64,000 bases of DNA from NCBI GenBank assembly GCA_038087015.1, contig JASBNA010000069.1, positions 1 to 64,000 on the forward strand. Direction: 5' to 3'. A program made the position numbers and the translations under genes. The notes beneath the pieces are model-generated. The model saw nothing but the letters and a program-made list of their open reading frames with translations, ran no database searches and had not been told where the DNA came from. Of the stretch, positions 41,109 through 53,533 are shown piece after piece; within the stretch, counting starts at the first letter, position 1, and each line of letters begins with the position of its first letter. The stretch comes from Cerrena zonata (Eukaryota > Basidiomycota > Agaricomycetes > Polyporales > Cerrenaceae).

Positions 41109-43318
41109 CTAATCATTATTCTCGATAATAGTTTCAGCTAATGCTTGTTTCAAAGAATCATGGCTGATTTTACTCACCAACGGTTTCCTAAAAATTGACG
41201 ATTCGCCATGATCAATTATTTTAGTTTTAGAAGGACCTATAGTCAATTGTGAATGATAACCGTTTTTAACTCGCTTCTTCTCATGAGGAAATTGTAAAGG
41301 GGTAAGTAATTTGGAATTCTTATGCAGGTTATTGTACAGTCTGGAAATAGTAGGAGGTAATCTTTGGTTTTGAATATCATTTTTTATTGATATTGGGTCT
41401 CTCTTATCTTTATTATGCATTCTTTTGATCTTTTTAGGTGGAGAGATTTTGGCTTTCTGTCTAGGGCTACCTTCAAGAGAACTGAAGGTTGGGGCACTAG
41501 AGGATAAGCTAAGATTATTGGAGCATGGAGAGATGTAACCAGATCTTGAACCATTTGGACCAACTTGAATAAATGAGGGGTTATTATTGACTAAACTCTT
41601 GAAAGTTTCAGTAAGAGACTTACTTATTACATCAATGCTGTTTCTTCTTTCTTCTTGGGGAATATCACGAGAACCCAAAGAGGTTTTCTTCGATGGAGAT
41701 GTCAATAAGTTGAATAATGCAAAATTTTTTGATTTACTCTTTGGTGTAGGAGATGCCAGAGACTGATCTTTTGCCGGGGTACCAGATTGACTATTTTTCG
41801 AAATAACCTCATTCAATAGTTTGGTGGAGCTTCTACCTAGGGCCCCCGGTAATAAAGTATTAGTCTGTTCTTTTGGATGGGAATAAATTGATTCAATTGT
41901 TGGTTTACCTAAATCTGGATTTTGATTAAAATGAATGTTTGAAATCGGATTATGAAAGCTATAATTTTTTTTATCAAAATGATTATCGTGAGTTTGAATA
42001 TTTGGAAATGCATTATTTAAGTCAATTCTTGATTTTCTTAAAAAGTTTTCGAAGTTATCAAAATCCTCATTGTGGCAGGATTTAGAGTCGTTAAATGGAG
42101 AATCATCGTAAGATATATCGGAGTAAACTGATATGTTCTCAAAAGCATCATGATCGATATTTACTTGATTAGATGAAAAGGTTTGTGAATGGCGATCTAA
42201 TTCATCATCTTCAGACATGCTAGTGAAACTTGACTTATTAAAATTTTTGAAACCATCATTATAACTAATGAAATGATTCAATCTATGATGTCTTAAGCTT
42301 GATAATTCCTGTGATCTATCTTCATTTGATTTACCTAAATTTTGCCAACTGGAAAGATCTGGTAGGGAGTTTGATCTTGCTCTATTTGAGAATGAAGGGG
42401 ATAAGCTGATTGTGTTTAAATCATTTTGATGATTAATTTTTTCGTATCAAAAGTGTGTTGGTCAAAAGTAGTATTTGTAGTTCTGTCAATTGAAGTATCC
42501 ATATAAGAAGCAGTTGAATTGTCGGTTAGAGCATTCAACAGTAAATAACGGGAATCACTTTGTTGGGGTAAATCATTACGGGGATGATTATGACAAGTCG
42601 AGCTTGTTGAAGGAGTTATGGTTGAGCTTGGATTAGCGGCAATGTCTGCACGATTACGACGAATGACAACCGTGGATAAATCATCGTCATTATTAGATAC
42701 GAATGAATTTGAAGAAGCAACTTGAGGGGTTGAAAATCCGCTCATGAGTGGATTTAGGGTATAAGCTGATGATAACCTATAACGAGACTTCTTTTTGGAA
42801 ATTTTGGAAGATTTACAACGGATTGGTTTTAATTTCAAATTGGAGATGGAGATTGTCTTGTGAAGACCAGGAGTTAATGGAGTATTATCAATTGGATCAA
42901 GGTCACAAGAATAGTCTTTGCTTAGTTCTTCTTCGAGTTCTTTTTCTTCAATATCAAAATCTTGATGATTTAGCCACGAACAAGAGTTATTTTTATCTTT
43001 GAAAATTTTCAATAGGTAGTTAAAATCATTATGTAATTTTTCAAAACTTGTTTGATTAGTGACCTCATCATTCAAATGAAGGTTTGCTTCTAGGTAAAAG
43101 CATTTTTCGTAAAGGTTATCAAATTCTCTTAAGTAATTCAAATTATCATTATATAAGTTACTGATTGAATCAATTGTCAAGTCAGCCGTTGATATATTTG
43201 TATGCAAGTTTGAGATATCATTAATTAGGGAGTTGGAAGCATTGAATGATGATATTATATGGTTTGATTTTCGATCTAAATCATCCACAAAGGATAATAA
43301 CAGATCCAATTTTGACAT
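41109..43318 (-). CDS. Large coiled-coil and disordered protein, one frameshift
   Basis: About 735 residues when joined across a break at a T6 run (42437-42442; A6 in the gene). One extra A turns KKLIIKMI-stop into KKINHQNDLNTISL and opens the frame through RARSNSLPDLSSWQNLG and LRHHRLNHFISYND. The N-terminal 130 residues are predicted alpha-helical or coiled coil (LLLSFVDDLDRKSNHI, NDNLNYLREFDNLYEKCF). The rest is Ser/Asn-rich with SP sites (TPLTPG, ASPTPKSKSK, LTSPSKK, ISPPKK) and basic patches, suggesting a phosphoregulated cytoskeletal, polarity or cell-cycle scaffold, but that is inference. Not recognised as a named gene. Start ATG 43318 (SKLDLLLS). The alternative, two separate genes, is disfavoured because the 'second' would start mid-domain. 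Confidence 0.7.
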
Positions 43319-44263
43319 TAGTTTGATAAATAAACAGTAATGTGAAATGGTAGTCAATTGGAAAAGACTTTATATCAATTAATATGATTTTGACAATAAC
43401 GACATTCAAATCTTTATCACAAAACAAACAAAGTCTTTTACAACCAAATACAAATGACCCTAAGTCTTTGTTTTCTAAAGATACTTAATTAGACGATGAT
43501 ACCCTGGAACACGGGAGATGCGATGCGATAAGGTCAGTAAGGGTGTACTTCACGGAATGTTATTCGAGCAGCCAAACAGAAAGACAAGGACCAAATACAA
43601 GATAGAAGTTAAGATTAGACGAAGGATTAAAATGTGGATTATGCTAGCTTATAAGTGAAATGGTAATAAAGAACTGGCCAAAAGAGAAAAAAAAAAATTC
43701 TTATAAATGAAAATTTTAATTAAATGGCTTTTTTGTGGCTGTCTTAACTAAGTGAAAAGTAAACTTTGTAATTGATAAAAGGATATTTGGAATACTTGGA
43801 ACTCTTGATACTGTAAAAGGAGTTATTTCACTAAAGTAAGTCTTTGAGTTTATATTTGCAACAGTACTTTTGCAATGCGAATTCTCTTCTCTCAGCTTTT
43901 TACTTTAGGGTGTTCAAGCTGCCTCGGTGATTTTGGCTTTCACTTCCTCTTCGGCTGTCAAACTTTCAGAGTAACAATGTCTTGAACGAACTTCAAAGGT
44001 TAGATTGGTAACTCTGCTCCCAAAAGCAGTAGTTTGTTTGCATCTGATGATCTGGTGTGCGCACATCCACGTAAATAGAAGGATGCTTACCGTTTTGGGA
44101 TTTTTCACAACAAGATCGTATATAAGTTTATTAGTATATTAGCATTAGTTTATTAGCATTAGTTTATAAGTTAAATAGTTTATTAGGTTGGTTTATTGGT
44201 TTATTGTTACAGTTAAGCTTATTAACACGGGGACGTTTATTTTATTATGCGAAACTATATACT
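43319..44263. other. Intergenic, possible structured segment, no supported gene
   Basis: A 64-codon minus frame (43914-44108) ends in a plausible-looking charged tail (SLTAEEEVKAKITEAA) but has no ATG; it could be a terminal exon of an unrecognised small gene. In the same segment CAGAGT (43965-43970) and ACTCTG (44010-44016) could pair, and CTGATGATCTGG occurs at 44045. Neither is enough to call an RNA gene. TTATTAGCATTAG reiterations occur at 44127-44190. Confidence 0.4.
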
Positions 44264-45374
<1,111 letters not shown>

Positions 45375-45587
45375 TTATTCTATTCTAAGAGTAGATGCTC
45401 TTCTCTCTCTTTTTTTTTTTTTTTTTTTTTTCAGTCCTCTTCTCGAAAGTACTGCAGACAGCGATGGGTCGTGTGTCGGAACACATCGCTATCAAAATTC
45501 TTTCTCTTTATAACTTTACTTCTCTAGTCTTTTAAGCCTTTTAACGGTCTCTTCAGAGTATTTCAAAGACCTTTAATATTGGGTAAT

Positions 45588-45900
45588 ATGGGCTAAGAAG
45601 CAAGTCCAGAGTAGAGGCCAGAAGCATGGTTCCGTTGCGAAGAAACTGGCCATTACAAAACAGAAACCGGTATCGAAATCCAAACTAAAACATCAACTGA
45701 AATCAACCAAGCACCAAATCGAACAACTTAATTCGAATTTGAAAGAGTTTGAAGACGTAAGAAGCTTGTTGGCCGATGTGAAAAAACCAGAGAAGAAGGG
45801 GAACTCTTTGGATTACAAGGATTTAAAACAAGATTTGATAAAGACGAAGAAAGAAAATCAAAAAATACGTCAGTTGAAAATGATATTAGCAAACAATTAG
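45588..45900 (+). CDS. Small basic protein, frameshift just after ATG
   Basis: From 45592 to stop 45900 a frame of 102 codons reads AKKQVQSRGQKHGSVAKKL, then a Lys/Gln-rich helical stretch (KHQLKSTKHQIEQLNSNLKE), LADVKKPEKKGNSLDYKDL and ILANN. No ATG is in this frame, but ATGGGCTAAG at 45588 becomes ATG GCT AAG (Met-Ala-Lys) if one of three G's is removed. This gives a 103-residue protein with strong coding character (Lys/Glu/Leu periodicity, no low-complexity artefact). It is divergent from KRR1, and the Lys-rich composition would suit a nucleolar or ribosome-assembly protein, which is inference. Family not recognised. Confidence 0.6.
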
Positions 45901-46079
45901 AATTACTTACTGGGTTTGAATTATAAGTTGATCATCGCAGACACTGGATGGTTTGTTGGTCGTGGAATGCTAGACATTCGTGTATACTAAATTGTAAATA
46001 GAAATAAGTATTAAAGTCGATATATCTATTAGTCATAAAGTTAAAATCATATATAAAATATTAATCATATATAAATGTT

Positions 46080-46974
46080 TTAATGGAATTTAGTCCATTT
46101 GAAAGATTTCTCTCCTGGGTTTATCAACTCGTTATCATTCTCGCTGTAACTGCCACCCTTATCGCGACCGGTAGAACTAGCTACCCATATGATGAAGCTA
46201 AAATCACTATGATCGAGAGCTTTGCCACTTTGAATCCTGTCATTAGCCTGCTTCACGGCTTCTTCAAGGGGGACGGTTTCCACTTTCAAACTAACATTAT
46301 GATTTTTTCTCGTAAAGTTTAGCAATATCTTCAAACGAAACCTCAGCGGATTGAATTTTCAAAAGTTGGGGGACTTCAGAAGGTTCTAATGTTATCAAAC
46401 CGACGATTGCGTTGGCAATATCTGGAAGGTAAGTCACTGGTACTTTTGTTTCTGGTTTATTGGCATAAGTGACCGTCTTTTTCTCGGTATCAATACCGGC
46501 ATGGCCAACAATCTCGGTCAAGAAACCATCTCCAATGAAAAACCCGTTCAAAAATTCAACAACCTTAATCCCACCAATGGCCCTAACATTATCGACATGA
46601 TCAATGTTGAATTTGAACATCCCCGGTAAGATTTGGTCAACTTCCCGTCCATTGAGCCCGTATTGAGTAGGAACGTAAATTTATGGCTTAACTTGTTGCA
46701 AAATTTTCTCCTTCACCAAATTAGCTGGAGGAGATGCTGGGGTTAATGATACAATAACATCAACTCCCTTCAATTGTTCCGATAGTTTATCAACATTAGC
46801 TTCAGATATCTCCCCTTCAATATATTCGAGCTTAGAAGTACTGGTTTTTTTCTTGATATCTCTGGTCACAACCTTAATTGGGAATTGAATTTTCTCAGAC
46901 TTGGAAAGAAAATCAAATAAATACTTTCCAATATTGCCACCACTACCGAAAACTGCAACTGAAGGACTAGACAT
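46080..46974 (-). pseudogene. Isoflavone-reductase-like (NmrA family) copy 1, nonsense codon and frameshift
   Basis: First of three tandem copies. Begins SSPSVAVFGSGGNIGKYLF with the Rossmann NAD(P) motif GSGGNIG, then VDVIVSLTPASPP. A TAA (46681-46683) interrupts QQVKP-stop-IYVPTQYG in the same frame, where copy 2 has KPKVYIPSQFG, so a base substitution (AAA to TAA) rather than an indel explains it. A second break at the T6 run 46303-46308 (one extra base) changes EKNHNVSLKVETV. The remaining sequence ends DNELINPGEKSFKWTKFH. Expected length is about 297 residues. The substitution makes true decay more plausible here than in the other copies, but two events could also be sequence errors. Substrate unknown; relatives are NADPH-dependent reductases. 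Confidence 0.75.
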
Positions 46975-47365
46975 TTTAAAACTTTTCTGCTGGTGTAAAC
47001 TAATCCAACTTAAGTCTACCCAAGACTGGTTTATATACCATTGACTTTCCACCCGTAGCCAACCCGGAACATAAAGCTAAGAAATGTTCCGTGAAGCTTA
47101 CAATTCCACGGGGATACGGTTCGGCCGAGCATCAACAAAATATAACGGTATCGAAATCTTCATGGACCATTATTATCGGGGCTAATCGCCATCTCGATTC
47201 AATGGTATGGTACCAGGGACAATCTACTCAGGATCAGTCGGTTCGAGTAGCTGGGTACGGAATGTTAGCCTTTTACTGCAAAACGCAATTGGCCACTACA
47301 CTAACGTTAAGATAACTTATTGATTAAACGTATACACCTAGTTTAATGTTATCCATTCGAATAAC
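46975..47365. other. Spacer between reductase copies 1 and 2
   Basis: Promoter side of copy 1. Contains GTTCGAGTAGC and an inverted GGAACAT/ATGTTCC pair (about 47067 and 47085), but no gene. A 74-codon plus frame (47091-47315) is unsupported. Confidence 0.45.
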
Positions 47366-48272
47366 TTAATGGAATTTAGTCCATTTGAATAACTTTCCGC
47401 CAGGGTTGACCAAGTCATCGTCGTTCTTGGAGTAGGAGTTACCGTAGTCACGGCCACCCACAGAAACTGCCCACAAGTATAGCAAAAAGTCTTCGAGACT
47501 GAATTCTTTCGCAGTTTGGATTCTGTCGTTGGCCTTCTTAAGCAACTCTTCAGCAGTTATATTCTTCACTTGCAAAGTGACCCCGTGGTCTTTTTCGTAT
47601 TTCTTAGCAATGTCTTCATAAGTGACTTCATCAGATTGGATTCTGACGGTGTCGGGAAGTTTGGAAGGTTCAATGCTAGTCAAACTAGCAACTGCATTAC
47701 CAACGTCTGGAAGGTAGGAGATGGCAATCTTAGTTTGCGGAGACCCAGCATAGGTGACTGTCTTGGTGTTGGCATCGATACCAACATGGCCAACAATTTC
47801 GGTTAAAAAGTGGCCCTTCACCAATAAAGAAAGAGTTAACCACTTCAACAACCTTAACCCCAAAGGATCTAACATTATCGGAATGGTCGATCTTGATTTT
47901 CAAGAAACCAGGTAAATTCTTTTGAGCAGGACGGATATCAGACCCGAATTGCGATGGAATATAAACTTTTGGCTTGACTTGCTTCAAAGTGCTTTCAAGA
48001 ACTGAAATGGTATCAGGACTTGGAGGAAGCAACGAAACAATCACATCCGATCCTTTCAATTCCCCAACAACCTTAGCAACATTGGATTCGGAAAGTTCTG
48101 CTTCGACGTACTTAATAGTAGAAGTACTGGTTTTATCCTTTGCACTTCTAGTTAACACCTTAACTGGGAATTGAATTTTATCTTTTAAATCAGGTCTGCT
48201 AAAGGCTTCAACTAAGGGGCCCCCAATGAAACCTGCACTACCAATAACTGCGACAGAAGGTTTGTAAGACAT
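47366..48272 (-). CDS. Isoflavone-reductase-like (NmrA family) copy 2, one frameshift
   Basis: About 302 residues when joined. Starts MSYKPSVAVIGSAGFIGGPL with the NAD(P)-binding GSAGFIG, then GSDVIVSLLPPSPDT, KVYIPSQFGSDIRPAQKNLPGF, and VVEVVNSFFIGEG where the frame breaks near 47815. It resumes HFLTEIVGHVGIDANTKTVTY, LPDVGNAVASLTSIEPSKLP and ends GGKLFKWTKFH. Closer to copy 1 than to copy 3 (shared FKWTKFH end and TEIVGH.GID segment). NADPH-dependent reductase of unknown substrate. Start ATG 48272. Confidence 0.85.
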
Positions 48273-48748
48273 TTTTTGAGATATATGTATGTATATGTAA
48301 ATAGGGTTTAATGAACAATAGAAATGTGTCAATTGAAATTACGGGATTGACCCATCCTTATATACCTTTGGATGTGGCGGCCCTTGGAGTTGTGGAGGCT
48401 ATCAAGGCTTCGGTTGTTGTGTTATGGTAGTGCAAGTTGTCTTGTTTGCTGTGGTGGGTGCTGACAAATTGTCCGTAACGATGGTTTAGATAGGCAGCGA
48501 AAAGTGCTGCATTTTACTAATTTGACTAATATCAACGCTGCTGATGTAATCCCCCGCGTAAGCTTTACTAAAACCATCAGAGTAAGCTTTACTAAAATTA
48601 TCAAAACTATCAGTGTAAGCTTTACTAAAGTTATCACCACTACATCTTCGATTACAAAGTAGGTTTAGACATGGTAGAACGACCCGGTGGCTTTCAATTA
48701 GAAATTACGTAATAAGAGACTAAAGTGTAGACAAATGCATACTTATTT
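48273..48748. other. Spacer between reductase copies 2 and 3
   Basis: Non-coding; contains the GTAAGCTTTACTAAA repeat array at 48558-48640. Confidence 0.5.
48558..48640. repeat. Three tandem GTAAGCTTTACTAAA units
   Basis: Units begin at 48558, 48582 and 48615. Each has the core GTAAGCTTTACTAAA followed by a variable NNTATCA segment, so spacing is 24 then 33 bases. Non-coding. Confidence 0.8.
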
Positions 48749-49677
48749 TTAGTTATTGAACTTGGACCAGCTCCATAATTGGCCATTTGGATTGACCAAC
48801 TCATCATCGTTGGAAGAGTAGCTTAACCCATTGTCAGTACCCAATCCACCGAAAAGGGTTAAATAAAAGAAAAAGTCGCCAGGACCAAATGTCTTCAGTT
48901 TACTGTATTTTTCCTGGGCCGATTTCAAGGCTTGCTGGCCATCGATTTGGTTTACCTTCAACTTGATATTATGATCAACTTCATATCTGATAATGATATC
49001 TGCATAAGAAACTTCGTCAGATTGAATGCGGATAGAATTGGGCAATTTCAGTGGTTCAATTGAAGCAAGCGAGGCGACGGCATTACCAATATCTGGTAGA
49101 AATGAAATTGCTACTTTGGTCTGAGGTGGTCCATATAGAGTAGCAGTATTTTCCTCTTTATTAATACCAACTTGACCAACCACTTCGTATAGTGCAGATT
49201 CTGGAATAGCAAATAATGAAGTGTAAATATCGACAACTTTAACCCCGAATTCTCTGATTTTGGTAGAATGGTCACTTTTAACACTAAGGAAGTCAGGAAT
49301 ATTTTTTTGCACTTGTTCTAAGTCAACACCGAAACTGTGAAGGGAATAAACACTTTTGGTTGGATTTCCTTGACAATCTCTTCAACCACCCTGAAAATTC
49401 CCAAATCAGCTGGTAATAACTCGATAATAACATCAGTACCGGCAAGCTCTTCAATGATTGCTTGTTTATTGGCCAGAGTAATTGAACCTTCAACAAACTG
49501 AACAGTAGAATTGTCTCTTTTTTGTCTAATGTTAGTTGTTAAAGCTTTAACCGGGAATTGGATTTTATCAACCAAATCTGGTCTACTAAAAGCTGCGAGA
49601 ACTGGTTCTCCAAGGAATCCTGATGTTCCGAGGACAGCAACACTTGGTTTATATGAAACTGATGGTTTAGATGACAT
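48749..49677 (-). CDS. Isoflavone-reductase-like (NmrA family) copy 3, frame broken once
   Basis: About 308 residues when joined. Starts MSSKPSVSYKPSVAVLGTSG with a GTSGFLG nucleotide motif, then VQFVEGSITLANKQ and DVIIELLPADLG. Near 49325-49345 the expected FIPSQFGVDL reads FIPFTVSVLT-stop. Net offset is two bases, so two insertions or one deletion. The rest is intact: VQKNIPDFLSVKSDHSTKI, GPPQTKVAISFLPDIGNAVA, ending NPNGQLWSWSKFNN. More diverged than copies 1 and 2. The reductase role is inferred from the fold; no substrate can be named. Confidence 0.85.
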
Positions 49678-50360
49678 TGTCTTGAGGAATTTTATTACTA
49701 ATTTTTATAATCGATTGAATACCATCCCCTTTATATAGCATAAATCTTTACTGTGGAACTCCACCCACAGTTGAAAAAAAAAAACTTGGTAATACGCAAT
49801 TTTATGACTTGACTTGCTTGTGACGACAACGGTCAGTGCTTTGATTTGCTTCAAACACCTCTTGTTATGTTGGGTTGGTTATCAACAAGCAAGAGCAAAT
49901 AAACCAAGGATGAGCAACTATTTTCATTTTGCAGCCTGCCAAATTAATACGACATTATTTCCAAGCAACTTTATTTCGCAACCGTTTTTTTGCTTTTATT
50001 TCCCTAGTTTTAATTTTACTCTACAACAATAACTTTTAATAGATAATTTTTATTTTAGTTATATATAAGAGAATTGAATGTGGTTAGATAATAATAAAAC
50101 TAATAGTACAAAAGATATTGTAACCGAAAAAAGAAGCAACCTTTGTAGTTCTGTCCAAGTCACCACTAGTGATCAAAGATGAAGGAAAAAGTTGCATAAA
50201 ACATAAAAAACCCAAGAAGAGCCAAATTAAAGGATATTTAATAACATGCGACGTATTAAGGATCATGACGATAAAAAAATTTGAATAAAGGAGAAAAAAA
50301 TCAAACCGGAAGTAAAAAATTGTTCGTTACTAGAAACAAATTGGGTATAATTGAACATTT
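49678..50360. other. Intergenic, no gene seen
   Basis: Promoter side of reductase copy 3 and 3' flank of the OP4-like gene. AT-rich; short frames only. Confidence 0.5.
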
Positions 50361-51604
50361 CTAATAAAATCTTCTAACTTTCTTTAAAGTAGTTCCAGCG
50401 CCAGCACTATTTAAGGCAGCTTCAGCGGCAGAAGCAGCAGACAAGTCAGTGATTAAACTTGCACCGTCATCACTAGAATCGGCTTCAGTAACAGTAGCAG
50501 AAGCAGCAGCATAAGCTCTAGCTCTAGTAGAAGTAGTGGTGGCAGAAGCATTATCAGTCAAGTCACCTAAGATGGCAGCAAGAGCACCACCGAAGAACCA
50601 GTAGCAGTGGATCCTCTAGTAGTAGCAATGGTAGTACCAGAAAGTTGAGAGCTTGAACCAGCATTGTCAATTTCAGAAGTAGTAACATTACCACCTTCAA
50701 TTTCTTTAGCTAAGAAAGAAGCAATAGAGCCTGCAAATTCACCACCATGGTTTTCAATATATTCTAAACCTTTTTCTAATAAACCATTGTTCTTAGACCA
50801 GTTGTAGATATCTTCAGCAACGACAACACCTTCTCTTAATAAAGTAGATAAGAAATTAATGGTTTGATCTGGGTTTTGCAAAACTTTATTCACTAATTTA
50901 GAAACGATACCAGAGTTTTTAATGGCGTCAACAATGGTGCTGACAACAGAAGCAACATCTCTTTTATCCAAGTATTCAGAATCCTTAGTATCCAAGATAT
51001 CACGTTTGACGACGTCACGTTTAACGGCATCACGTTTACTCAGCAGCAGCAGTGGTGCAGTAGAAGTAGCAGTTGTGGTAGTAGAAGAGCCTCTGTGACC
51101 CAAGAAATATCTAACCAATTCAACACCAGTATTGAATAAAGATCTAGCAACTCTCAACAAGACTGATCTTAAATCAGAATCATTAAGAATAGATCTGAAA
51201 ATATCTTGAATAAGACCAGAGTCCCAAACGGCTTTAATTAAAGTTGGACCTTCAACAATCAAACCTCTAATGGCCTTTTTGGTGATATTAACAATTTCTT
51301 GTCTCAAGGCAGTATCATTAGTCAAAGCTCTCCAGACATCACCGATGATACCAGAGTTAGCTAAAGAAGTAATCAAGTCGGCTAATAAGCTGTCATCTCT
51401 AGCAGCCAAGGCAACAAGTTGATCTTCATCATCGATTAAATCTCTTTTAGAATGAGAATTTTCCAATTCATCCAAGATTTTTAAAACATCAGTGATACCA
51501 TCTTTCTTAACAAGAGAAGTTTCGGTGGTAACAGTGGTTGGGGCAGCAGAAACGAAGGCAGTGGTAGCTAAGATGGCTAAAAGAGTTGGAGTAGAGAATT
51601 TCAT
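50361..51604 (-). CDS. OP4-like secreted protein with Kex2 sites, frameshift near the C terminus
   Basis: Signal peptide MKFSTPTLLAILATTAFVSA with cleavage likely after VSA. About six Lys-Arg pairs (ENSHSKRD, AVKRDVVKRD, LDKRD) suit Kex2 processing. Four related helical units follow one pattern: NSGIIGDVWRALTND, DSGLIQDIFRSILND, NSGIVSKLVNKVLQN and NNGLLEKGLEYIENH. This layout matches my recollection of the C. albicans opaque-phase protein Op4 family, an Ala/Leu-rich secreted protein of unknown function; this is not verified. After GSTATG (about 50600) the frame likely shifts to FFGGALAAILGDLTDNAS, adding about 75 residues rich in Ala/Ser/Thr and ending KKVRRFY; otherwise the protein ends SSVVLLLPS at 50567. 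Role unknown, probably cell surface or secreted. Confidence 0.7.
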
Positions 51605-51881
51605 TATGTATATTTGAATGTAACGATTGTAAGAATGTAAATTCTTTATTAAACTTTTTTCGATGATAAAATAAATAAAAAGAAGAATAAGTTTAAGGAT
51701 ATTTCAAGGATATTTATATCAGACATGATACAATGAATTCTACCCTTTAATTTAGGAAATCCCCATTGAGTTCGAACGTTATAACCCACCAATTCACCAT
51801 TTTGCAATTTCCCTAAAGAGTTAAGTATTAGCCTTGACATTTACTATTCCGTTTTAGGAAATTCGTTCTCGCAGACAAAAG

Positions 51882-51912
<31 letters not shown>

Positions 51913-53533
51913 CTGTGAATTAATAATTATTTTCAGTCTTAAGATCTATTCTAAGAGTGCCTCGAGACTTGGGAAGGGGATGCCAAACTTACCAGTTTCG
52001 GTTAAGAGTGTGATTATAGTTTCAGCCCTACGTGAAAGCTCGAAGGAGGCAGTCCAAGAAATGCAAGCCTAGAAAGAGGTGGTATGTAGATTGATATGCT
52101 AATTAATTGGTAGTACATGGCACCTATTACTCGGTAACAACTGGTACTATTCGGTACAAGCTCAAGCGATTAGGGAATGTCATCTGCTAGTGATTGTTGG
52201 AAATCTGAATCAATATACTAGAGAAACTCTTTGTACTTTCACGCGAGGTGGTTAAAGGGGTTCCTAGAAAGTTACTGTTTCAGGAAACCAACCTTGAGGG
52301 TGGTTGCAAGTTATAATGAATTTCAAATAAGGTTTGTGAGTTTTAACTCTACATAGTTTAAGAATGTTTGAAGCCACCGCGATTCATCTGTGAGCTCCTT
52401 TCGCAAGGAGTCTTGGTAGAAGCTTTGAAGACGTTGACAAGGGTGTTGAAGAAAAGTGAAGGAGTAAGTGAAATGGCTGAAAAAAACCACAAATTGCAAA
52501 CTTCCTAATTGAGAAATCAAACCTTGAGAACGAAAAAGTCATTTCTACGGCCTCGACACAAGGGGGTTCTATAATTACATCAGATGGTCGTATACCTGAA
52601 TATTCAGTGTCTGGAGAAGCACCCCTCATGCCGAAGACTATGGATAAGGTCGATTCGGTAGGTTTGCATAGACCCCACCTCCTTTGTCGAGCTTGACTCA
52701 AGGAGCATGTCGCTTGTTCGTGCTTGCAGCCATGCTTGTATTGTCTAAGCTTATGAATTTATATCAATATATATAAACACATAGTTGTGTATATAATTAT
52801 ATATATACTTGTGTATATACTTGTATATATTTGTATATATTTGTATATATTTGTATATATTTGTATATATTTGTATATATACTTGTATACAACTGTATAT
52901 ACACCCATACACCAATCAACGGTTTTTTTTTGCAATCCTCGGTCACGTGATACAATAAAACGGTATTTTATTTTTTTGATTCTTCAGATGAGTTCTTCGA
53001 CGGTCGACTGAACTAGATCAAGGTGCCAATAAAGCACTCCGGAGTTGTCATCCTTCGTATATACCCTCGACTGCTCAGGAAGCACGCGGAGGTCTGCTCT
53101 TCTCACCGTTTGAGCATTGACCTTTTTTCCTCAGGCACACGGGGATAGAATGCGGCTATAAATCAGATTTGGTCCAGGTATCGCCATGTCCCGTACCCTT
53201 CTACTTTACACTACTTTACTCTACTTTACTCTACGGTGCTCTTCTGCCCTTCTCTGTGACTCGTCCTGTTCTCTGTTTTCTGCCATAGGCATCTACGGAA
53301 GGACAGCCAAACAGCCCATCTCAGAGACGGTGGAGTGTTATTGTGTAAACGTTTCTTTGTCGAATTACGCCTTGATGAACAATAGATTTTTTTTTTTTTT
53401 TCCCTAATTTTTTTTTTTTTTTTTTTTTTTTCACTTTGGTTTCTTTTTCAAGGTGCCAACGAGTTATCATCGAGATATATAAAAGAAAAAATTGTAGGCC
53501 AGTTGGTTTTCTATTGAGTGTAAGTAGTCAGCC
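51605..53533. other. Long intergenic region with homopolymers and TTGTATATAT repeats
   Basis: No supported gene in 1.9 kb. Contents: A29 tract (51882-51910), a GC-richer zone (51955-52740), TTGTATATAT tandem units (52821-52880), ACACCCATACACC (52901-52913, full match to the Rap1 consensus), CACGTG (52944-52949), CTTTACTCTACTTTACTCTAC reiterations (53199-53235), and T15 and T24 tracts (53387-53431) before the desaturase gene. Frames at 52384-52701 and 53186-53407 carry no recognisable domain. Confidence 0.5.
52821..52880. repeat. Six perfect TTGTATATAT units
   Basis: Six 10-bp units in tandem, flanked by imperfect copies to about 52910. Confidence 0.9.

Noticed and set aside
43914..44108. 64-codon minus frame and possible H/ACA-like pairing (CAGAGT/ACTCTG)
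   Set aside because: No ATG, no complete hairpin-hinge-hairpin-ACA layout; kept only as a note in the spacer.
52197..52226. TGTTGGAAATCTG, like the start of a Ty1/copia LTR
   Set aside because: No matching CCAACA-type end, target duplication, primer-binding site or reverse transcriptase frame nearby.
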